From Micromonospora rosaria (GTDB lineage Bacteria; Actinomycetota; Actinomycetes; Mycobacteriales; Micromonosporaceae), in assembly GCF_001567585.1 (NCBI RefSeq), contig NZ_LRQV01000067.1:1-35986 (forward strand): a stretch of 35,986 bases of DNA, read 5' to 3'. The translations under genes were made by a program, and so were the position numbers. Every line of letters begins with the position of its first letter. Position 1 is the first letter of the stretch. Shown here piece by piece: positions 6,669 to 14,541 of this stretch. A model generated the notes under the pieces. The model searched no databases, was not told the DNA's origin, and was given only the letters and a program-made list of their open reading frames with translations.

Positions 6669-9071
6669 TCAGGAGGCGTGCACCTCGAACTCGGCGACCT
6701 GCGCCGCCGGCCAGCCGGTGTTGCCGGTGACGACCAGCCGGACGTAGCGCCGGTCACCGGCGGGCAGGCCGATCGAGACGGTGTTGCCGGTGGCCGGGTC
6801 GAAGGTCCGGCCCGCCGGGGCGGCGAGCGTGGCCCACGTGGCGCCGTCGGTCGAGCCGAGCACCGACAGCGTCTGGGTCCGGGTCTGCCAGGCCGGCGAC
6901 GGCGGCAGCTTCAGCACCACCCGGCGTACCGGCCGGGCGCTGCCCAGGTCGACGGTGAGGGTCTGCGGGAAGACGTGGTTGGCGCTCTCCCAGTACGTGG
7001 TGGCGGTGCCGTCCACCGCGTGGGTGGCCACGTACACGTCGGTGTGGCTGGTGGCGGTGACCGGCCGGCCCAGCGCCAGGTTCCCGGTCGGCGGCGGGGT
7101 CGTCGGCGGCGGGGTGGTGGGTGGCGGGGTGGTCGGGGCAGTGGTCGGTGGCGGGCTGGTCGGGCCGCTGCCCCACCGGGGCTCCGGCCACGGCCCGCAG
7201 TACGGGGTGGCGGTGTACCAGCCCGAGTTGCCGGCCCCCTGGGTGATCTGGAAGCCGCTGCCCACGCAGTTGTGGATCGGGGTGGCCTGGGCGATGTTGG
7301 TGGCCCGGACGTTGGTGAACGACACCTGGCTGGGCGCCTGCACCTGGAGCGCGTACGTGCCCGCGCCGTCGATGCGAACGTTGCTGAAGCTGATCCCGCT
7401 GGTGGCGCCCTCGATCCAGTGCAGCGCCGCGTAGGAGCTGTCCAGGATGTCGGTGTCGCTGACCACGATCGACGCGCCCTGGATCGGCTGGTTCAACGCG
7501 GAGAACCAGATCGCGCCGACCCCGAACCGCCAGTTGTAGTCGGAGTTGCCGTTACGGATCAGCGTGTTGCGGGCGACCGTGATCGTGCCGGCGACGGCGG
7601 TCGGGCCGGTCACCCCGGTGTACCGGTTGGCCACGTGGATGCCGCCGCCGTTGGTGACCGAGTCGGCGGTCACGTTGTCGGTGATCCGGATGTCCCGCCC
7701 ACCGTAGGTGACCAGGTGGTTGGCGAGGACGGTCACGCCGATCGTGTTGCGGGTAAAGGAGTTGCCGACGTTGGGCACGGTGTCGGCCCACATGGCGAGG
7801 GCGTCGTCGCCGGTGTTACGGACGAAGGTGTTGGTCACCGTCGAGTTGGTGACCCCCCAGTGGAAGTTCACCCCGTCGGCGGTCTGGTCGAGGATCCGGC
7901 TGTTGCGGATGGTGAAGTTGTCCATCGGCCCGTCCATCCAGGCGCCGACCTTGGTGTGCTGGAGCCACAGGTTGTCCACCACCGAGTCCGACATCGCCCC
8001 GCCGATGGCGTTGACCTGGTCGTCGTCCACCCGTTCCCGGATGTCGCCGATGATGGCGAAGTCGCGCAGCACCACGTTGCGGCTGGGCCCGCCGGCCTCG
8101 TGCGGGCGGATCTCACCCCGGTACCCGCCGCCGGTCACGTACTTGCCGTAGATGCCGGCGGCGCGCTTGCGGTCGGTGGGGTGCCGGCCGCCGAGCACCG
8201 AGTGCCACGGACCGGCGCCGCGCAGGGTCACCCCGTCGACCACCACGTGGTCCCAGAGCGTGAAGCTGCCCGGCGGGATCCACACCGTCCGACCCTGGGC
8301 GCGACCGGCGTCCACGGCGGCCTGGAACCGGGCGGTGGCGTCGGTGGCCCCGGTCGGGTCGGCCCCGAAGTCGGTCACCACGTCCAGGGCGCCGGCCGGT
8401 TTGGCGATCGGGGCGGCGACCAGCTCGAAGTCGGCCAGGTCGATGGTGAACGTCGGTGACTGGGCGGTCGAGGAGACCTGGAGCCGGATCCTCGTGCCGG
8501 CCGGGTACGTGCTGCCGAACAGGGTCCGGGTCTCGTCGTAGAAGTGGTGCGGGTTGATGTCGCCGGGGTTGTTGTTGAACGGGTAGCCGCCGTAGTACCA
8601 GCCGTACTTCGAGGTGACCGGGACCGCCCTGACCAGGGTGCCGTTGGCCCGCAGGTCGATGGTGGCGTCGCGGCCGGTGCCGGCGGCGTTGTCCGGGACG
8701 CTGTAGCGGACGGTCACCGCGTTCGCGGGTGCGGTGAGGGTGAACTCGACGTACTCCCCGACCGCGTCGAGGGTGACCGCCTCCCGGCCGCTGGCCTCCG
8801 ACGGCAGCGTGCCGTAGCGGCGGTCCGGTCCGATCCGGGTGCCGGTGTGCGCGGCCTTCTCCGCCTCGTGCTCGACGAACGGCACGGTGGCGCCCCGGCC
8901 GGTGATGTCGAACGGGGAGAGACCGGCCGCGCGGGCCGGGGTCGCGGTGCTGGTGAGCGTGACGACCGAGACCGACGCGGCGGCGAGCGCGGTGCCGACG
9001 AGCGCGGCGATCGTCGTCCGGGTCCGGTGTCTCGGCGGGCGGGGGTGGTGACGGGCGGTGTGGTCGGCCAT
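6669..9071 (-). CDS. Secreted GH87-type alpha-1,3-glucanase with C-terminal F5/8C carbohydrate-binding domain
   Basis: An 800-residue exported protein. A long Arg/His-rich N-region and hydrophobic core end at TPARA (about residue 48), the likely signal peptidase site. A CBM6/35-like domain (about 60-215) follows, then a beta-helix catalytic domain (about 225-630), a Pro/Thr linker of PPPTT units (about 638-662) and one F5/8-type C domain (about 665-800). Asp399 and the pair Asp422-Asp423 have the same +23/+24 spacing as in the neighbouring enzyme, supporting GH87. It is shorter than its neighbour, lacking the FN3, CARDB and extra discoidin modules, and its binding domain is at the other end, suggesting complementary substrate binding. 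ATG 9071 is preceded by a purine-rich AAGGAAAGGGAG about 11 nt upstream. The 146-bp gap after the alpha-glucosidase gene contains only a weak 7-bp hairpin (9182-9203), so read-through is possible. Confidence 0.8.
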   Translation of the reverse strand: MADHTARHHPRPPRHRTRTTIAALVGTALAAASVSVVTLTSTATPARAAGLSPFDITGRGATVPFVEHEAEKAAHTGTRIGPDRRYGTLPSEASGREAVTLDAVGEYVEFTLTAPANAVTVRYSVPDNAAGTGRDATIDLRANGTLVRAVPVTSKYGWYYGGYPFNNNPGDINPHHFYDETRTLFGSTYPAGTRIRLQVSSTAQSPTFTIDLADFELVAAPIAKPAGALDVVTDFGADPTGATDATARFQAAVDAGRAQGRTVWIPPGSFTLWDHVVVDGVTLRGAGPWHSVLGGRHPTDRKRAAGIYGKYVTGGGYRGEIRPHEAGGPSRNVVLRDFAIIGDIRERVDDDQVNAIGGAMSDSVVDNLWLQHTKVGAWMDGPMDNFTIRNSRILDQTADGVNFHWGVTNSTVTNTFVRNTGDDALAMWADTVPNVGNSFTRNTIGVTVLANHLVTYGGRDIRITDNVTADSVTNGGGIHVANRYTGVTGPTAVAGTITVARNTLIRNGNSDYNWRFGVGAIWFSALNQPIQGASIVVSDTDILDSSYAALHWIEGATSGISFSNVRIDGAGTYALQVQAPSQVSFTNVRATNIAQATPIHNCVGSGFQITQGAGNSGWYTATPYCGPWPEPRWGSGPTSPPPTTAPTTPPPTTPPPTTPPPTGNLALGRPVTATSHTDVYVATHAVDGTATTYWESANHVFPQTLTVDLGSARPVRRVVLKLPPSPAWQTRTQTLSVLGSTDGATWATLAAPAGRTFDPATGNTVSIGLPAGDRRYVRLVVTGNTGWPAAQVAEFEVHAS

Positions 9072-9217
9072 GAGCAGGGCTCTCCCTTTCCTTCAGGTGG
9101 CCAGGTCCCCCGTGTGGTGCGGTGGCGTACCTCCTCGTCGCGGGCGGGCCGGCCGACGGCCAGCGGTCGGTGGCGCGGTGTCGGCGGTGGGACGGGACCG
9201 CCGCCGCCGCGCCCGGG

Positions 9218-10861
9218 TCATCTCGGGTCGTCCGGCGTGCTGCGCAGCCAGACGGCGGTGTCCGGGGGCAGCCGGTCGTCGTCGAGCGGGCCGCTGGCCA
9301 GGAGCAGCCCACGGTGCGGCGGCAGCGGCACCGCCGCGCCGGAGAGGTTCACCAGGCAGGTGACACCGGGATCGCGGCGCAGCGCCAGCACCCCGTCCGG
9401 GGCGGGCAGCCACGTCAGGTCCCCGTCGCCGAGCGCCGCCTCGGCGCGGCGCAGGGCGATCGCCGTCCGGTACAGCTCCAGCATCGAGTGCGGGTCGCCG
9501 GCCTGCGCGCGGGCCGTGCGGTCCTTCCAGTCGGCCGGCTGGGGCAGCCACGGCGGCGCGGTCGCGCCCTCCGGGCTGAAACCGAACGGCGGCGCGTCGC
9601 CGGACCACGGCAGCGGGACCCGGCAGCCGTCCCGACCCGGGTCGACCCCGCCGGACCGGACGAACATCGGGTCCTGCCGCAGCTCGTGCGGGATGTCCTC
9701 GACCTCCCACAGGCCCAGTTCCTCGCCCTGGTAGACGTAGGCGGCACCGGGCAGGGCCAGGCTGAGCAGCACGGCGGCGCGGGCCCGCCGGGTGCCCAGC
9801 TCCAGGTCGGTGGGGATGCCCTCCCGCCGGGCGGCGAAGCTGAACGTGGTGTCGGCCCGGCCGTACCGGGTGACGTGCCGGGTGACGTCGTGGTTGGACA
9901 GCACCCAGGTGGCCGGCGCGCCGACCGGGGCGTGCGCGGCCAGCGTGGCGTCGACGCAGGCGCGCAGCGCGGGGGCCGTCCAGGCGCAGCCGAGGAAGTC
10001 GAAGTTGAACGCGGTGTGCAGCTCGTCGGGGCGCAGGTAGTTGGCGAAGCGCTGCTGGTCGGGCAGCCAGATCTCACCGATGAGCGCCCGGCCGCCCGGG
10101 TACCCGTCGGCGATCCGCCGCCAGCTCCGGTAGATCCCGTGCACCGCGTCGACGTCGACGAACGGGTGCGGTCCGTCGGGGGTGACCTCCGGCAGGGTGG
10201 GGTCCTTGGCCAGCATCGCCGCCGAGTCGATCCGGATGCCGTCCACCCCCCGGTCCAGCCAGAACCGGATGATCTCCTCGAACTCGGCCCGTACCCTCGG
10301 GTGGTCCCAGTTGAAGTCGGGTTGCTGCGGGGCGAACAGGTGCAGGTACCAGTCGCCGGGGGTGCCGTCCGGGTTCGTGGTCCGGGTCCAGGTGCCGCCG
10401 CCGAAGGGGGAGACCCAGTCGGTCGGCTGCCGCCCGCCGTCCGGGCCCCGGCCGGGATGGAACCAGAACAGCTCCCGTTCCGGCGCGTCGGGGTCGGCCA
10501 GTGCCGCCTGGAACCAGGGGTGCGCGTCGGAGCAGTGGTTGGGCACCAGGTCGACGATGATCCGCAGGCCCTGCCGGTGGGCCTCGGCGATGAGCTGCTC
10601 CGCCTCGGCGAGGGTGCCGAAGACCGGGTCGATGTCGCGGTGGTCGGCGACGTCGTAGCCGGCGTCGGCCATCGGCGAGGGGTACCAGGGGCTCAGCCAG
10701 AGCGCGTCCACCCCCAGACCGGACAGGTACGCCAGGCGCTCGCGGATGCCCGCGAGGTCACCGATGCCGTCGCCGTCGCCGTCGGCGAAGCTGCGCGGGT
10801 AGATCTGGTAGATCACCGCGCTGCGCCACCACCGGGAGTCGTCTGCTGTGGACACGGGCAC
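9218..10861 (-). CDS. Cytoplasmic GH13 alpha-glucosidase
   Basis: A 547-residue (alpha/beta)8-barrel glycoside hydrolase without a signal peptide, the usual length for the oligo-1,6-glucosidase/alpha-glucosidase branch. All four conserved GH13 regions are present: DLVPNH (104-109), GIRIDSAAM with the nucleophile Asp212, the general acid Glu263 in IGEIW, and NHD with Asp325. The start of the protein, WWRSAVIYQIYPRSFADGDGDGIGD, is typical of the subfamily. It follows the ABC permease genes on the same strand and lies just upstream of two secreted GH87-like genes, so its natural substrates are probably imported alpha-linked glucose oligosaccharides such as nigero-oligosaccharides; linkage specificity cannot be read with certainty. 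GTG 10861 is taken as start; GTG at 10855 is also possible and would have an AGG 5 nt upstream. Confidence 0.92.
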   Translation of the reverse strand: MPVSTADDSRWWRSAVIYQIYPRSFADGDGDGIGDLAGIRERLAYLSGLGVDALWLSPWYPSPMADAGYDVADHRDIDPVFGTLAEAEQLIAEAHRQGLRIIVDLVPNHCSDAHPWFQAALADPDAPERELFWFHPGRGPDGGRQPTDWVSPFGGGTWTRTTNPDGTPGDWYLHLFAPQQPDFNWDHPRVRAEFEEIIRFWLDRGVDGIRIDSAAMLAKDPTLPEVTPDGPHPFVDVDAVHGIYRSWRRIADGYPGGRALIGEIWLPDQQRFANYLRPDELHTAFNFDFLGCAWTAPALRACVDATLAAHAPVGAPATWVLSNHDVTRHVTRYGRADTTFSFAARREGIPTDLELGTRRARAAVLLSLALPGAAYVYQGEELGLWEVEDIPHELRQDPMFVRSGGVDPGRDGCRVPLPWSGDAPPFGFSPEGATAPPWLPQPADWKDRTARAQAGDPHSMLELYRTAIALRRAEAALGDGDLTWLPAPDGVLALRRDPGVTCLVNLSGAAVPLPPHRGLLLASGPLDDDRLPPDTAVWLRSTPDDPR

Positions 10862-10930
10862 CTGCTTTCTGGGTCGGTCCGTCGAGGTCGGCTGGCCCGC
10901 GCCCAGCGGCCGGCGCTGGCCGGGGCCGGG

Positions 10931-11893
10931 TCAGCCCTTCAGGCCACCGGCGGAGAGGCCGCTGACGATGCTGCGGTGGAAGACCAGGAAGACGACGAGC
11001 ATCGGGACGCTGGCGATCACCAGGCCGGCCATCAGCTCGGTCGGGGGGATCTGGCTGGTGTTGGCCAGCCGGCTCAGCGCCACGCTGAGCGTCTGCGTCT
11101 GCGGGTCCTGGAGCACCAGCAGCGGCCAGAGGAAGTCCTTCCAGATCGCGATGATCGAGAAGATGGAGACCACCCCGAGCACCGGCCGGGACAGCGGCAG
11201 CACGATCGAGGCGAGCACCCGCAGCCGGCCGGCGCCGTCCAGGCTGGCCGCGTCGAGCAGGTCGTCGGGGATCTGGTCGAAGAAGCGCTTGAGCACGTAG
11301 ATGTTGAAGGCGTTCGCGGCCGCCGGCAGCCACAGCGCCCACGGGGTGTTCAGTAGGTTGACGCCGAAGATCGGCACGTCGCTGACGGTCAGGTACGCCG
11401 GCACCAGCAGCGCGGCGGCCGGCAGCATCAGGCTGGCCAGCATCGCGGCGAGCACCACACCGCCGAACCGGGGCCGCAGCTTCGACAGCGCGTACGCGGC
11501 GGTCACCGCCACCGCGAGCTGGATCAGCCAACCGCCGAGCGCGTAGTACACGGTGTTCAGGAAGTACCGGGGGATCTGCATGTGCTCCCACGCCAGCGCG
11601 TACGTCCCGGGATGGAAGGACTCCGGCACGATCGTCGGCGGGGTACGGGCGAACTCGGCGGGCGCCTTCACCGCCGAGGTCACCATCCAGTAGACCGGGA
11701 CGAGGAAGACCAGCACGAAGAGCGTGAGCACCAGGGCCAGCACCGCGACGTACAACACCCGGCCGCGCCCCCGGGCGAGCTGGCGGTCGGCGATCAGGGT
11801 GCGGGTGGCGGCGGCGCGCGGTCGCCCGGACCGGCGGCGCGACTCCGGCGGTGGCGTGCCGGTGGGCGGCACGGGGGTGGCGGCGAGGGTCAC
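10931..11893 (-). CDS. ABC sugar transporter permease, MalG/AraQ type
   Basis: A 320-residue inner-membrane permease with six predicted membrane segments after a ~50-residue Pro/Arg-rich cytoplasmic N-terminus. The EAA loop appears as DAASLDGAGRLRVLASIVLPLSRP, which contacts the ATPase. The C-terminus (HRSIVSGLSAGGLKG) is typical of carbohydrate uptake class 1 permeases of the MalG side. The GTG at 11893 was chosen because GAGGAG lies about 6 nt before it and the protein then starts with the usual short hydrophilic tail; the open frame extends much further upstream but overlaps the other permease gene. It pairs with the MalF-type permease 47 bp upstream and the binding protein before it. No ATPase gene is present; actinomycetes commonly use a shared MsiK-type ATPase encoded elsewhere. 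Confidence 0.92.
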   Translation of the reverse strand: MTLAATPVPPTGTPPPESRRRSGRPRAAATRTLIADRQLARGRGRVLYVAVLALVLTLFVLVFLVPVYWMVTSAVKAPAEFARTPPTIVPESFHPGTYALAWEHMQIPRYFLNTVYYALGGWLIQLAVAVTAAYALSKLRPRFGGVVLAAMLASLMLPAAALLVPAYLTVSDVPIFGVNLLNTPWALWLPAAANAFNIYVLKRFFDQIPDDLLDAASLDGAGRLRVLASIVLPLSRPVLGVVSIFSIIAIWKDFLWPLLVLQDPQTQTLSVALSRLANTSQIPPTELMAGLVIASVPMLVVFLVFHRSIVSGLSAGGLKG

Positions 11894-11940
11894 GGCGGCC
11901 TCCTCGGTCGGCGCGGCGGGCTCGAACGGCGCGGCGGGGC

Positions 11941-12888
11941 TCAGTCGGCGCGGCGGGTGAGCCGGAGGTAGAGGGCGGAGAAGACGCCGAGCACCACGAA
12001 GAGCACCACGCTCGCCGCGGCGGCCAGGCCGAAGTCGTTGTTCACCGTGAAGGCGTACCGGTAGATCAGCACCATCACGGTGACCGTGTCCGGGTTCGTG
12101 GTGCCGGTGAGCTGGTACGGCTCGATGAAGACCTGCATGGTGGAGATGATCTGGAGCAGCAGCAGGACCAGCATGATGAAGCGCAGGTGCGGCAGGGTCA
12201 CGTGGCGCAGCCGTTGCCGGACGCCGGCCCCGTCCAGCTCGGCCGCCTCGTACAGCTCGCCGGGCACGTTCTGCAACGCGGCGAGGTACATCAGCGTGGC
12301 GCCGCCGAGGTTCGCCCAGGTGGAGACGAGGACCAGCGAGATCATCGCGGTGGACGAGGACTGCGTCCACTGGCTCTCCGGCAGGTGCGCGCCGCGCAGC
12401 AGCGTGTTGAACAGGCCGTTGCCCGGGTCGTAGAGGTACTTCCAGAGCAGCACCACCACGATCGGCGGCAGCATCACCGGCAGGTACACGGCGACCCGGA
12501 AGAACCCCGCGACGTGCCGCAGCTCGTTGAGCAGGATCGCCAGCGCCAGCGGCACCAGGTACCCGAGCACCAGGGCGAGGCCGGTGAAGACCAGCGTGTT
12601 CTTCCACGCGGTCCAGAACAGCGGGTCGGCGACGAGGGCCCGGAAGTTGTCCAGCCCGACGAAGGTCGGGTCGGTGACGAAGTTGACCTGCTGGAAGCTG
12701 AGCACGACGCCGCGCGCCAGCGGGTACCAGGAGAAGAACGCGAAGCAGAGGAGGCCGGCCGCGAGGAAGGCGTACGCCAGCAGGTCGTCCCGGAGCCGGC
12801 GCCGCCGCCGTCCGGCGTCCGCCGCCCGGGGCCGCCCGGCCGCGCCGGGGCCCTCCGCGGCATCCCGAGCGGTCGTCAGAACCGCCAT
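11941..12888 (-). CDS. ABC sugar transporter permease, MalF/UgpA type
   Basis: A 315-residue membrane protein with six predicted transmembrane segments following an Arg-rich cytoplasmic N-terminus (the hydrophobic run begins near LLAYAFLAAGLLCF). The EAA motif is EAAELDGAGVRQRLRHVTLPHL, in the loop before the last two segments. ATG 12888 has GAAGGGG about 5 nt upstream. It forms a heterodimeric channel with the MalG-type permease encoded next. An 85-bp gap with a GGGGCCCC-containing repeat separates it from the binding-protein gene, which may lower permease expression relative to the binding protein, as is common in such operons. Confidence 0.93.
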   Translation of the reverse strand: MAVLTTARDAAEGPGAAGRPRAADAGRRRRRLRDDLLAYAFLAAGLLCFAFFSWYPLARGVVLSFQQVNFVTDPTFVGLDNFRALVADPLFWTAWKNTLVFTGLALVLGYLVPLALAILLNELRHVAGFFRVAVYLPVMLPPIVVVLLWKYLYDPGNGLFNTLLRGAHLPESQWTQSSSTAMISLVLVSTWANLGGATLMYLAALQNVPGELYEAAELDGAGVRQRLRHVTLPHLRFIMLVLLLLQIISTMQVFIEPYQLTGTTNPDTVTVMVLIYRYAFTVNNDFGLAAAASVVLFVVLGVFSALYLRLTRRAD

Positions 12889-12903
12889 CTCAACCCCTTC
12901 GGT

Positions 12904-12955
12904 GGAAGGAAGGGCCCCTTGTTAACGCCTCCGGTAGAGGAAGGGGCCCCTCCTC
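12904..12955. repeat. Micromonospora-type GGGGCCCC intergenic repeat
   Basis: Two palindromic cores, AAGGGCCCCTT and AAGGGGCCCCT, flank a short spacer containing GTTAACGCCTCCGGTAGAGG. I recall close relatives of this sequence as frequent intergenic repeats in Micromonosporaceae genomes. It lies between the binding-protein gene and the first permease gene, and can fold as RNA into one long or two short hairpins. Confidence 0.65.
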
Positions 12956-12973
12956 ACCGCGCTGTCTGGCCGG

Positions 12974-14326
12974 TCAGCGGACCGTGCTGAGGATCGTGTT
13001 GACCTGTTTCTCGGCGTCGGCCAGGAGTTGGTCCACGTTGGCGTCGCGGTCGGTGAGCACCTTGAGCATGGCCACGTCCAGCGCGGCGTAGACCTGCTGC
13101 GCGTTCGGGGGTTCGAGCTTGACCGGGATGCTGCCCATCGCGGCCACGAAGGGGGCGTAGTTCTGCTGCGGCACGTTGGCGTACGTCTTGTCGGCGGCGG
13201 CCTGGGTCTGCGCGGCGGGGCCGGTGAAGATCTGCGGCTCCGGCAGGCCGACGGGGAGCTTGTGCTCCGCCGCCCACTTGTTCTCCGCCTCGAACCGGTC
13301 CGCGCTGGTGAACCAGAAGGTCAGCCATTTCAGGCCGGCGCGGATCTTCTCGGGGCTGGCCTTGGCGTTGAACATGTAGCCCTCACCGCCGCCGAGGGTG
13401 CCCCGGCCGTCCGGGATCGGGCCGAGTCCGTAGTCGGCGAAGTCACCCTTGTACTGGTTGACGATGGTGGGGATGTTGTCGGCGGTGGCCAGGTACATGC
13501 CGAGCTTGCCGGCGCCCATGAGCTGGAGCAGGTCGGCCCACTCCAGGGACTGCCGGGCACCCATGCTGTCGTCGGTCCAGCGCATCTCCTTGAGCTGGGT
13601 GAGCACCTGCCGGCCGGTGTCGTTGTTGAACGCCGCCTTCCAGGTGCCGCCCTCGTTGACCGCGACCTCGCCACCCCGGGAGTACATGTGGGTGGTGAAG
13701 TGCCAGCCGCCGGTGTTGGACTTGCTGTACTCGCCGAAGCCCACCGTGCCGCCGCCGAGGGCGGCGATCTTCTGCGCGGCGGTGCGGACCTCGGCCCAGG
13801 TCGTCGGCGGCTTGTCCGGGTCCAGTCCGGCCTTGGTGAACAGCGGCCGGCTGTAGAGCAACCCCATCGAGTAGTTCTTGTACGGCAGGCCGTACAGCTT
13901 GCCGGCGTCGTCGGAGAAGACCCGCCTGACCTCCGGCCGGATCTGGTCGACGACGGGGAAGTCCTTGACGTACGCCGAGATGTCGGCGACCTGCCGCTTG
14001 GCGATCAGGTTCGCCGGATCGGTGAAGTAGACGTAGAAGACGTCCTCCAACTGCCCGCCGGCCAGCTTCGCGGCGAAGGTCTGCGGGTCCATCTTGCCCT
14101 CGCGGGCGTCGATCCTGATGTCCGGGTTCTGCCGTTCGAACTCGGCGACGTTGTCGAGGAAGCGCTGGTGGTTCGCCGCCTCCGTCGCCGGGGGCAGCCC
14201 GTTCACCGTGATGGTCACCGTACCGTCGGCGGACTGGTCCTCGTCGGAGCCGCAGCCGGTCGCGGCGAGGGCGACCCCGGCGACGAGGAGGACCCCGAGC
14301 GCGCGGCGCAGCCTGGTTCTGGTCAT
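12974..14326 (-). CDS. ABC transporter sugar-binding lipoprotein
   Basis: A 450-residue extracellular solute-binding protein of family 1 (MalE/UgpB like). A type II signal peptide ends in the lipobox ALAATGC, so Cys25 would be lipidated and anchored to the outer face of the membrane. The mature protein has typical landmarks: an early ITVNGLPP strand, a YGLPYKNYSMGLLYSR segment, and W/Y-rich stretches expected to stack against sugar rings. ATG 14326 is preferred; GTG 14335, nearer to an AGGAAGG, would add three residues (VRP). It is the first gene of the transport operon, followed by two permeases and an alpha-glucosidase, and is encoded 215 bp downstream of the lacI-type gene. Gene context suggests it binds alpha-glucan oligosaccharides; the sequence alone does not show specificity. 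Confidence 0.92.
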   Translation of the reverse strand: MTRTRLRRALGVLLVAGVALAATGCGSDEDQSADGTVTITVNGLPPATEAANHQRFLDNVAEFERQNPDIRIDAREGKMDPQTFAAKLAGGQLEDVFYVYFTDPANLIAKRQVADISAYVKDFPVVDQIRPEVRRVFSDDAGKLYGLPYKNYSMGLLYSRPLFTKAGLDPDKPPTTWAEVRTAAQKIAALGGGTVGFGEYSKSNTGGWHFTTHMYSRGGEVAVNEGGTWKAAFNNDTGRQVLTQLKEMRWTDDSMGARQSLEWADLLQLMGAGKLGMYLATADNIPTIVNQYKGDFADYGLGPIPDGRGTLGGGEGYMFNAKASPEKIRAGLKWLTFWFTSADRFEAENKWAAEHKLPVGLPEPQIFTGPAAQTQAAADKTYANVPQQNYAPFVAAMGSIPVKLEPPNAQQVYAALDVAMLKVLTDRDANVDQLLADAEKQVNTILSTVR

Positions 14327-14375
14327 GGGGCGCACACCCTTCCTGGGTGGAGGTGATCTCAAGCTCGTCACTGCC

Positions 14376-14400
14376 TTGTTTCGTGGCGATGACGATACAA
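14376..14400. promoter_or_regulatory. Candidate LacI-family operator upstream of the sugar ABC operon
   Basis: An imperfect inverted repeat TTGTTTCGT-ggcgatg-ACGATACAA (8 of 9 arm positions complementary) lies about 50 bp upstream of the binding-protein start, in a locally AT-rich stretch. Position and the adjacent lacI-type gene suggest a repressor site; the 7-bp centre is longer than in classical LacI-family operators. Confidence 0.4.
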
Positions 14401-14478
14401 ACCCGAATCGATGAACGCAAGAACCAGACTGGACTATGAAAATCGGGGACAGTGGTGGAGGGTGGTGTCCGGAGACGC

Positions 14479-14517
14479 GACGAGGGGCGGACCCCCGTCC
14501 CGGGTCCGCCCCTCGTC
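14479..14517 (-). terminator. Hairpin terminator after the lacI-type gene
   Basis: A perfect 16-bp stem (GACGAGGGGCGGACCC and its complement) with a 7-nt loop starts 24 bp past the stop of the lacI-type gene. It should uncouple the regulator from the transport operon on the same strand. Confidence 0.85.
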
Positions 14518-14541
14518 CGCGTGGTGCCGCCGCCCGGCCGG

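Noticed and set aside
5308..6747. Long plus-strand open frame opposite the large glucanase
   Set aside because: It is antisense to a convincing signal peptide, discoidin and FN3 gene; its Gly/Arg/Val-rich translation with no recognisable domain is the usual shadow in GC-rich DNA.
6606..8459. 617-codon plus-strand open frame opposite the second GH87 gene
   Set aside because: Low-complexity Gly/Val/Asp-rich translation, no start signal, fully antisense to a coherent exported enzyme.
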